Shown: positions 57,824 through 64,000 of the stretch, in pieces
How positions within the stretch are numbered: the stretch's first letter is position 1
Layout: each line of letters opens with the position of its first letter
Source of the DNA: an uncultured Eubacteriales bacterium
Lineage (GTDB): Bacteria; Bacillota; Clostridia; Oscillospirales; Acutalibacteraceae
Assembly (NCBI GenBank): GCA_958417225.1
Contig: CATZCM010000004.1
Coordinates: forward strand, 14,988-78,987
Direction: 5' to 3'
DNA length: 64,000 bases
Made by a program: the position numbers and the translations under genes
Notes under the pieces: model-generated
What the model saw: the letters and a program-made list of their open reading frames with translations, nothing else
The model's database searches: none
What the model was told of the DNA's origin: nothing

Positions 57824-58027
57824 TCAGATTCCGGCTTCTTCAAGCCACTCGTCAAATGACTTCTTGGATATGCGGATCGTCTTGCTAATACGTAGTACCT
57901 TGAAGTATCCCTCACCGGCCAGTTGGCACGCAGAAGCGCGGTTGATATTCAGCATAGCCGAAATCTCTGCAACCGAATATGTTCTTGACTCTTGAATTTT
58001 GTTTCCTTTCGTGATATATTTTTCCAT
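57824..58027 (-). CDS. xis: Excisionase-like helix-turn-helix protein
   Basis: 67 residues. SVAEISAMLNINRASACQLA is a MerR-type helix-turn-helix, followed by a wing ..FKVLRISKTIRISKKSFDEWL, the HTH_17/excisionase pattern. Such proteins assist the integrase in excision of integrative elements. The integrase expected beside it is missing. GGAGGTTG precedes the ATG. Confidence 0.75.
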   Translation of the reverse strand: MEKYITKGNKIQESRTYSVAEISAMLNINRASACQLAGEGYFKVLRISKTIRISKKSFDEWLEEAGI

Positions 58028-58231
58028 AGCAACAACCTCCGTTCGCGATTATTGGAGGACCAACAGGCAAAAGAAGCAGATGGGTTCTGCTAAGAATTTG
58101 CTAATTGCACCCCGCGAAACACCCGTAAAAGGGCGGTGTTTTACGTCATTTTGGTCATATACATCATGACACACGCGCGTATTTCTGATAGGAAGTTATT
58201 ACTTGAAAACCATACAAAACAGCACACCATA

Positions 58232-58421
58232 CTCCTAAGCGGTAGATCGGGTGTTCGAATCACCTCAGAAACGCCAATCCTTTTGCCGTAAATCATTTCT
58301 TGATGGTTTACGGCACTTGCTTTTCCATTCCGGAAATCGAACAATTCCAAAATCCTAGCAGATTTGTTTTCTGCACGTACAAAAGTAAACACCCTAAACT
58401 ATTCACATACTCGTAAAAAAC
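58232..58421. repeat. Right direct repeat of the island (attR-like)
   Basis: Copy of 55284-55473 that begins CTCCTAAGCGGTAGATCGGG. It includes the tRNA 3' half with three changes (GGTAGATC, CTCAGAAAC) that break an acceptor pair, so it is not a tRNA by itself. Confidence 0.85.
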
Positions 58422-59511
58422 ATAAAATAGCCCCTTATGGTAAAATAAAAGTACTACCACTATAAAGGGTTTGGTTATGTAAAAAGAAAGTAATAAAATT
58501 AAGGTTAAAGTGAAAAACAAACCGAAAAATTTATTAAGTATCTTAATTAGGAAAAAAGAACTTGGAACACTTCATCACAAGATACATTTACATTTAGCTC
58601 TTTTTACAACTATCACTAATTTTGCAGATTTCGCTGACATCCCCACACTGATTCCTTCCAGAACCTTTGCTATCATCGTACCTATTACGATATCAGTTAC
58701 AAGTGAAGATCCAGTAACAGTCAACACTTAAGATAGCTCATTTTTATCAAATCCATCGCCTCTAACAGAGTTGTAACTTCTTTTATCTAAATCCTCTCTA
58801 ATAACTGCTGCGTTTACACCAACCTTTGCCATTCTGCTCTTTCTTTTGGAAATTCCGGTAAATTAAACACTTGATTTATATACAAACTTACATACTCTCC
58901 GCATTTACTACTTTGTATCTCCAGGCAATTTAACCATTGCAAAATCTCTACAACGAGTTGCATCTCCCAGCCCACTTCTCGTAATGCCCCACAAGTTATC
59001 GCCTTACTTTACCATGTACTATTTTGCTTACACAGTTCTTATTATTTACTTCTAATATGCACTTCAATGTTTTTTGGCTTAAATTCATATCACTCCCTTT
59101 TTTAACTGATTTTTCAATACGCACTGATTTCGTAAATTAAAGTTGTTTTTCAAATTCACCTTAAATTCCTCATTTTATAAGCTAACCTTTCCTTAGTAAA
59201 AACATACACTAAATCTTAAATATATATTGTATTCATGAAATACAATATAAAGACTTTTATTTTTCAAAATATTTACATGCATAAACAATGCAATCCACAA
59301 CACCTTATCTTAGTTGTGAACTGCAAATTATAGATTTTTTACAAATTCCATGATAACACGAAATTTGTAATATCATACTTCTTTTGACGTGACACCCTCA
59401 AATTAAACCTACAAATTAAACTTGAAATAATCGATAATATTTTAACTGACGTTTAGTTAATTAAGCAAAAATTCAAAAAGTCGTCTACCCCTATGCACAT
59501 ATAAATAAATT
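58422..59511. other. Gene debris between the island and the TPM gene
   Basis: No intact gene seen. On the minus strand, short reading-frame pieces follow each other with stops: a LysM remnant (58908-59018), then a 34-codon piece (58736-58840) starting MAKVGVNAAVIREDLDKRSY, then one starting MLTVTGSSLVTDIVIGTMIA (about 58584-58736). An imperfect inverted repeat (ACAAATT...AATTTGT) lies at 59341-59368. Confidence 0.5.
58908..59018 (-). pseudogene. LysM-domain remnant
   Basis: Minus strand reads YMVK, a stop where Gln is usual, then GDNLWGITRSGLGDATRCRD and FAMVKLPGDTK before a second stop. This fits the LysM pattern (Y.V..GD.LW.I.....G....+.IA..N.L.GD). The gene is broken at both ends. Confidence 0.55.
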
Positions 59512-59534
59512 GAGTGCCCATTTACAGAGCACTC
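59512..59534 (-). terminator. Terminator after the TPM gene
   Basis: Minus-strand GAGTGC-TCTGTAAATGG-GCACTC, then AATTTATTT, about 110 bases after the stop. Confidence 0.55.
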
Positions 59535-59641
59535 ATAAACTGAATTTTTTACTTTTCTTATTTTTTAGTATAGCACACTATTATTTTCAACTAATTTTAC
59601 TTTCATTATACTGAAAACTGTATCAATCCATAGGTATCTAG

Positions 59642-60433
59642 TTAAAAACTTCCACTACTTCCATGCTCATCATGACTCACAGAATCTTTCGAATCATTTT
59701 TGGGTTTCTCGCACCTGTCAACTTTGGAATACAAAAATACGTCCTGTTGATTCTCCACATTCATACTACCCTCTCGGACATAATCATTGGCTTCCACTTT
59801 CTGCCGCACGGACTTCAATTGTCTTTTCATTATAGTAACAAATACAAACGCCGCAACAAAACCAATTGCCAGTGAAATTCCAATATACTTTAGAAAATTA
59901 AATGGATCCTTTGGTAAATTGGAAGAATTATATGGATTTCCATTTTTGGCTTGTGTTATAAAGTTATCACACAAATCAGCAAAAGTTGAAAACGCCTCTA
60001 AATAATTACCCTTTTTTAATTCTTCAGTAATTTTATTTCCTATGTATTCACGTCCATCTTGAGTAAACGCCGTATCACCATACCCATTTGTCGCGATAGC
60101 CCATTTACGATTTTTCGAATCAATAATATCAATAAGAAGTATAATGCCATCCCCATCTTCTCCATACCCAAAGCCCTCATATTCAAAGAACTCATCTGCA
60201 TAAGCAGTAACTTCATCACCATCTACGCCTTCTACTGTAGCCACAATTATATTACACTTTTGACGTTCGCTTATTTCATCAAGTTTATCCACAAGGGTGT
60301 TTTGATCAGAAATTGTGAGCAAACCTGCATCGTCGTTTAGTCTATAATAAGTGGTATCAACTGCAAAACTTGGAAATACCATACTAAGGCACACAACTAA
60401 CACAATAAAGACAGAAGATATACATTTTTTCAT
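59642..60433 (-). CDS. TPM-domain membrane protein (YdjH-like)
   Basis: 263 residues: signal sequence (MKKCISSVFIVLVVCLSMVF...), an extracellular TPM domain (LNDDAGLLTISDQNTLVDKL, WAIATNGYGDTAFTQDG), one membrane helix (about 182-205) and a polar cytoplasmic tail rich in Asp/Ser. TPM domains were first linked to photosystem repair; bacterial forms are suspected membrane-stress factors. It ends a three-gene unit with the two genes upstream. Confidence 0.85.
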   Translation of the reverse strand: MKKCISSVFIVLVVCLSMVFPSFAVDTTYYRLNDDAGLLTISDQNTLVDKLDEISERQKCNIIVATVEGVDGDEVTAYADEFFEYEGFGYGEDGDGIILLIDIIDSKNRKWAIATNGYGDTAFTQDGREYIGNKITEELKKGNYLEAFSTFADLCDNFITQAKNGNPYNSSNLPKDPFNFLKYIGISLAIGFVAAFVFVTIMKRQLKSVRQKVEANDYVREGSMNVENQQDVFLYSKVDRCEKPKNDSKDSVSHDEHGSSGSF

Positions 60434-60445
60434 AACAACACCCCC

Positions 60446-61537
60446 TTATAACAACCATATCAAATACGATATAGCAAAAGCAACTACACTAACTGCACCA
60501 GTTAATCCCCAAAGCCACTTATGATACGCTGCTTTATCAAGGGGCAAGTCTCCAACAAATTTTCCAGTTTGACCATTCATTGCAAAAGTATACTGTTTGT
60601 CTTTCCAACTAGTGTTCAAAAGCCACACAGGATATAATGCGTATTTTGCTTTTCCATTTTTCAAGTGTATACTACTTGATTCCGTAGTCACCGTCGTATA
60701 CCCAACCACTGTATCCTCAAAAGCATCCTCAGTGCTCCTTTTAACTCTTTTATTTGCACGATCAATACTTTCCTCCGCTGTCACATCATACTTATCTGCA
60801 ACATATCCAGCTAAGTATGCAGTTTGAAATTCCTTTGAATCACTAAAATCAAAAGGTTCTATTGATTCCATCATATCATCATCCATTTTAGTAGACCCAT
60901 CAACTGGAACCCTATCAAATCCAATACTACCACTTCTATACGCGTCATAGTAACTAGTTTCCGTATAGTCATAATCGTCATCACTCCAAGTATGCACCTT
61001 CGTAGCCCTATATTTGATATTTGCATCGACGTCAGCATCAAATAACCAAAAGGGCACATATACACCTTTCACTTCATCAATATGATTTTCATCTTTAAAC
61101 ACCTTGGGTAATAACAATTTCCCTTTTAAGTGTTTTAAGAGTCCCTCCTTAGATGATTTTTTGTCAAGCTTAAATGGGATAATATAATCAGGTTTAAGCG
61201 ACCCAGAAAACTGTTCCATCATAACAACTGGATTTCCACAAAACGGACAACTTGTAGCAGCAGTGCTTTCATCACCCACAATTTCACCACCACACGATTT
61301 ACACACATACGAACGCAGTTTCTCGGTTTCGCCATCACTCCATTCATTACCAGCCTGTGTATCCCATTTCATATCATCAGGTTTTTCGTTTTTCAAATTT
61401 TCGTCTATAGTTTTAAGCGTATCCATATCAAATTCATTGTCACAATACGGACATTTCATTTTTTGTATGGAACTATTAAATTCAAGTGCCCCTCCACAAC
61501 AAGGACACTTATACTCTTGCAGCGTTGGCATAGTCAC
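60446..61537 (-). CDS. TFIIB-type zinc-ribbon membrane protein (YdjG-like)
   Basis: 363 residues. Two zinc ribbons (YKCPCCGGALEF...CPYC and YVCKSCGGEIV...CPFCGNP) lead into a large soluble domain with PVWLLNTSWKDKQYTFAMNG, and a C-terminal membrane helix (about 340-362). Matches the YdjG design of the Bacillus pspA-ydjGHI operon. 12 bases separate it from the TPM gene. Confidence 0.82.
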   Translation of the reverse strand: MTMPTLQEYKCPCCGGALEFNSSIQKMKCPYCDNEFDMDTLKTIDENLKNEKPDDMKWDTQAGNEWSDGETEKLRSYVCKSCGGEIVGDESTAATSCPFCGNPVVMMEQFSGSLKPDYIIPFKLDKKSSKEGLLKHLKGKLLLPKVFKDENHIDEVKGVYVPFWLFDADVDANIKYRATKVHTWSDDDYDYTETSYYDAYRSGSIGFDRVPVDGSTKMDDDMMESIEPFDFSDSKEFQTAYLAGYVADKYDVTAEESIDRANKRVKRSTEDAFEDTVVGYTTVTTESSSIHLKNGKAKYALYPVWLLNTSWKDKQYTFAMNGQTGKFVGDLPLDKAAYHKWLWGLTGAVSVVAFAISYLIWLL

Positions 61538-61602
61538 TCATCTCCTCACTTAAAATTAGAATTACTTTTGAAAACTCCACCGCACTCCTCTGAAAATCTC
61601 AT

Positions 61603-62997
61603 TTAAAATGCATTTCCACACTCTGGGCAAAATTTCGGCACTCGTGTAGGATCCTCAGGTTCCCAACCACATTTACTACATTTAACGTTTCTAACCGGTT
61701 CTGGGCGCTTGTTTCCACAGTTTTGACAAAACTTCCCTGTGTTAACAGTCCCACACGAACAGGTCCAACTATCATTAACTGGCTTAGGATTCGCACACTC
61801 CGGACAGAACTTTCCTGTAGCAATAGTACCACATTTACTGCACTTCCACGCCCCCTCCTGAATAGGTTCTGGTTTACGGCTCCCGCACTCCGGACAAAAC
61901 TTTCCTGTAACAGACATTCCACAACTACATTTCCACGAATTTGGTGTATTAGTAGATTGTTGTTGATTTTGCTGATTTGCCGCACGCTGTTCCGCACCCA
62001 TCTGAAAAAGATTTTGAGCATTCATTCCACCTGTTTGCTGAGCCATGCCCATTCCCATAAATCCCATCATTGCACCATTAGGATTCGCAGCAGCACTTTT
62101 CATCGCGTCGGACTGCGCACCTACTAAAGTTGCAGCAGCCATAGTAGGATCGCGCATCATTGCAGTACGCTGAGCTTGCTTAATCATATCGGCATCCTCA
62201 TCTGGAAGCGTAACTGACCCAAGTGCTACACTTACTACCTTCAATCCACGTAATTCGCCCCATTTCGTTGAAAGAGCCTCATTCATAGCATCCTCAAGTT
62301 CCGTATTATGGGACACAATTTGATTTGGACGCAACTCCATATCAGACAACTTTCCGAAAGCTGGTTGCAAAGCGCTTATAAACTCTGTTTTCAATTGGCC
62401 ATCCAATTCATCTCTCGTGTATTCGCTTTCTACATTTCCACATACATTGGAGTAAAACAACAATGGATCAGCAATTTTATACGAATACACACCTGAACAA
62501 CGAATTGACACATCTACATCTAATCCAATTTTGGAATCAACTACTCTAAACGGTACTGGATTAGGAGTTCCAAACTTATTATCTACAAGTTCCTTAGTGT
62601 TGAAATAATAAACACGTTGATCCTTCCCAGTATCTCCCCCATACGTAAATCTTTTACCAATAGTTTTAAAAGTTTGTTTAATACTGTCACCAAGTTTCCC
62701 AGAAAATATACTTGGTTCAGTAGAAGTATCGTATGTGAATTCACCCGGTTCAGCACAAACTTCAACAATTTTACCTTGTTCAACAATTATCATACACTGA
62801 CCATCCGCCACTGCAATACCCGATCCATTTGAAATAATATTGTCATTTCCTTTTGTATTTGACGAACGACGACTTGTACGTTTTTGCCCCTTCACCACCA
62901 TTACGTCTTTGTCCATGGAATCACAGTAGAAAAATTCCTTCCATTGATCAGCAAGAGTTCCTCCTAAAGCACCAATACCCGCCTTGATAAGTCCCAT
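61603..62997 (-). CDS. SPFH-domain protein with four C-terminal zinc ribbons (YdjI-like)
   Basis: 464 residues. The N-terminal two-thirds is the virion-core/SPFH-like domain (GLIKAGIGALGGTLADQWKE start; GTPNPVPFRVVDSKIGLDVD; AFGKLSDMELRPNQIVSHN). After a Gln-rich hinge come four zinc ribbons in CxC/CxxC...CxxC form (WKCSCGMSVTGKFCPECG, WKCSKCGTIATGKFCPEC, WTCSCGTVNTGKFCQNCG, VKCSKCGW...FCPECG). YdjI in Bacillus helps recruit PspA to stressed membrane. No PspA gene is in the window. First gene of the three-gene unit. Confidence 0.88.
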   Translation of the reverse strand: MGLIKAGIGALGGTLADQWKEFFYCDSMDKDVMVVKGQKRTSRRSSNTKGNDNIISNGSGIAVADGQCMIIVEQGKIVEVCAEPGEFTYDTSTEPSIFSGKLGDSIKQTFKTIGKRFTYGGDTGKDQRVYYFNTKELVDNKFGTPNPVPFRVVDSKIGLDVDVSIRCSGVYSYKIADPLLFYSNVCGNVESEYTRDELDGQLKTEFISALQPAFGKLSDMELRPNQIVSHNTELEDAMNEALSTKWGELRGLKVVSVALGSVTLPDEDADMIKQAQRTAMMRDPTMAAATLVGAQSDAMKSAAANPNGAMMGFMGMGMAQQTGGMNAQNLFQMGAEQRAANQQNQQQSTNTPNSWKCSCGMSVTGKFCPECGSRKPEPIQEGAWKCSKCGTIATGKFCPECANPKPVNDSWTCSCGTVNTGKFCQNCGNKRPEPVRNVKCSKCGWEPEDPTRVPKFCPECGNAF

Positions 62998-63300
62998 AAT
63001 TAAAACCCCTTTCAGACAACAAATAAATTTAATTTTTCATCAAAATTATCTCCCAACCCCAACTTTCAAAAATTTTCTTATCTAAATACTATAATATAAA
63101 TTTATTAGGGTTAAAGATATTATACTACTAAAATTTTATTTTGTCAATAATTTTTTATGCCATATAATCTATTAAATGTAACAATTATAGAAAAAATATA
63201 ATAAATCATTAAAAATAACTAGTATAGATAAAATTTAATATTTTCTATTAATATTAAAAATATATACCAAAACTAAATCGTGCGCAAAACAAAGTTTTAC
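62998..63300. other. Very AT-rich spacer
   Basis: About 300 bases, strongly A/T, with no gene seen; it should contain the promoter of the SPFH cluster on the minus strand, but several weak candidates are equally likely. Confidence 0.4.
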
Positions 63301-63329
63301 TTGACTTCTTACAAATTTCGTGATAACAT
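63301..63329 (+). promoter_or_regulatory. Promoter of the lipoprotein gene
   Basis: TTGACT (63301-63306), 17 bases, TAACAT (63324-63329). The spacer contains ACAAATTTCGTGA, also found in inverted form at 59351-59370. Confidence 0.65.
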
Positions 63330-63387
63330 AATTTCGGTTTTAAAAAATATTTTATCGCAAAATTTGACAAAAAGGTGGTGAAATATA

Positions 63388-63819
63388 ATGAAAAAACTTC
63401 TTTCAATCATGCTTACACTTATTATACTTTTAAATCTCACATCTTGCGGTCCTAACATCTCTAAAATAAAAGGAGAAACCATTGACATTGGATCTTATAC
63501 AGTTTTGTGCCCTGAGGGATGGACAAACAACAGCAAAGAAGATTGGTGGGCAAAATTTCAAAAATCTGAAAATACGTCAGACTTAATCAACACTCCATCA
63601 ATAATCATCCAAAAATTTTATGGAGATGAGCTTGGTAATGACGACAAAGAAAAAATTTCATTCAAAGCAGGAAAAATAGAATGGAATGGATACAAAAATG
63701 GTGAAAATCTAGTTTTGCTTGCAAAAGTAAACGATGAAAAATTTGTTGCACAAGTTTACAAATGCGATGTAAAGGATGTAGAAATGCTTGCTTCACTAGC
63801 TAGTATAAAATTAAAATAA
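63388..63819 (+). CDS. Small lipoprotein of unknown function
   Basis: 143 residues. A lipoprotein signal with lipobox LTSC (Cys20) is followed by a domain reading VLCPEGWTNNSKEDWWAKFQ and a C-terminal ...DVEMLASLASIKL. The PEGW..... segment and overall strand pattern recall small extracytoplasmic lipoproteins of the PsbP-like type, but the resemblance is weak. AGGTGGTG precedes the ATG. Confidence 0.7.
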   Translation: MKKLLSIMLTLIILLNLTSCGPNISKIKGETIDIGSYTVLCPEGWTNNSKEDWWAKFQKSENTSDLINTPSIIIQKFYGDELGNDDKEKISFKAGKIEWNGYKNGENLVLLAKVNDEKFVAQVYKCDVKDVEMLASLASIKLK

Positions 63820-63846
63820 CCGTTAAATAAAATCACTCAGAATAGA

Positions 63847-63889
63847 AAACTTGCTCAAGAAAAACAGATTTGAGCAAGTTTTTAAATTT
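63847..63889 (+). terminator. Terminator of the lipoprotein gene
   Basis: AAACTTGCTCAA pairs with TTGAGCAAGTTT, followed by TTAAATTT. Confidence 0.85.
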
Positions 63890-63899
63890 GTATAACAAA

Positions 63900-63930
63900 A
63901 TGCGCACTATCTAAAAACATAGTTAGTGCG
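63900..63930 (-). terminator. Terminator of the rRNA gene entering from the right
   Basis: Minus-strand CGCACTAACTAT-GTTTTTAG-ATAGTGCGCA, followed by TTTTG, about 27 bases after the 5S 3' end. Confidence 0.7.
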
Positions 63931-63956
63931 ACTAATTACAATTATAAACAAAAAAA

Positions 63957-64000
63957 GTTGGCGTTGACCTATTTTCCCAAGCCGTCTCCAGCTAAGTATT
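63957..64000 (-). rRNA. rrf: 5S ribosomal RNA, 3' part (cut by the window edge)
   Basis: The last 44 bases match the 3' third of the 5S gene at 15379, including GCTGGAGACGGC, with differences confined to the stem near the 3' end. The 5' part lies beyond the window; a 23S gene may precede it. Confidence 0.9.

Larger units (their letters stand above)
55284..58421. mobile_element. Degenerate genomic island in tRNA-Arg
   Basis: The segment between direct repeats 55284-55473 and 58232-58421 (offset 2948, fewer than about ten mismatches in 190 bases), starting in the tRNA anticodon loop. Contents: a possible group II intron tail, a Fic gene of clearly higher GC than its surroundings, an IS1182-type remnant and an excisionase-like HTH gene. 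No integrase or conjugation gene remains. The exact crossover core cannot be placed; the repeat is far longer than a usual att site, so part may be an older duplication of host flank. Confidence 0.75.

Noticed and set aside
58510..58731. 73-codon plus-strand frame beyond the right repeat
   Set aside because: Antisense to the stretch whose minus-strand pieces look like eroded protein; no ribosome binding site.

Overview
The window reads as chromosome of a low-GC, anaerobic-type Firmicute, most likely class Clostridia. Pointers are the remA-gmk-rpoZ-priA-def-fmt gene order, a SCIFF peptide gene beside yajC, a bofA homologue next to a yaaL-like gene, CIRCE-controlled hrcA-grpE-dnaK-dnaJ, and the rpmH-rnpA-yidD-yidC-jag block. 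Most housekeeping genes lie on the minus strand. No dnaA is seen next to rpmH, so the usual origin-proximal arrangement has been broken.

Layout. 1-15 kb: the start of an aspartokinase gene, a class A PBP, the remA-to-fmt translation/replication-restart operon, a NagZ-type glycosidase, ACP, a D,D-carboxypeptidase, dcd, then a SCIFF/TIGR04086/yajC group. 15-20.5 kb: a lone 5S rRNA gene and the heat-shock operon under CIRCE. 21-25.8 kb: small membrane or sporulation-type genes and the jag-to-rpmH block. 25.9-29.4 kb: a three-gene surface polysaccharide operon. 29.7-31.7 kb: three genes sharing one 18-residue double-glycine leader but with unrelated tails, partly inside a 911-bp-period tandem duplication. 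31.9-43.5 kb: glmM, ruvB, ruvA, an unknown protein with two internal repeats, ruvC, uppP, a polysaccharide deacetylase, plsY, der, a DUF512 radical-SAM protein and rpmF. 43.7-45.8 kb: cdaA-cdaR, making c-di-AMP.

46-55 kb is accessory: small peptide genes, a broken gene, a 1588-residue secreted GLUG-repeat protein, radC, and four double-glycine leader peptides in two alternating families. Between the giant surface protein and radC lies a 201-bp segment bounded by perfect 34-bp inverted repeats. Its edge carries a consensus -35 for the surface protein whose -10 lies in the repeat arm, so it looks like a phase-variable promoter switch.

55.2-58.4 kb is a decayed island in a tRNA-Arg(CCT) gene. 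It is flanked by 190-bp direct repeats and holds a higher-GC Fic protein with a C-terminal winged-helix-like region, a degenerate IS1182-type element and an excisionase-like HTH gene; no integrase is seen. After 1.2 kb of gene debris, including a broken LysM domain, comes a YdjI/YdjG/YdjH-like membrane-stress cluster (SPFH/zinc-ribbon, zinc-ribbon, TPM). The window ends with a small lipoprotein and the 3' part of another 5S rRNA, which suggests an rRNA operon just beyond the right edge.

The strongest candidates for new biology are the invertible-promoter architecture, the paired double-glycine peptides, the leader-sharing peptides in the tandem duplication, and the duplicated-domain protein inside the ruv locus. 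All calls come from reading the sequence; no database search was run.
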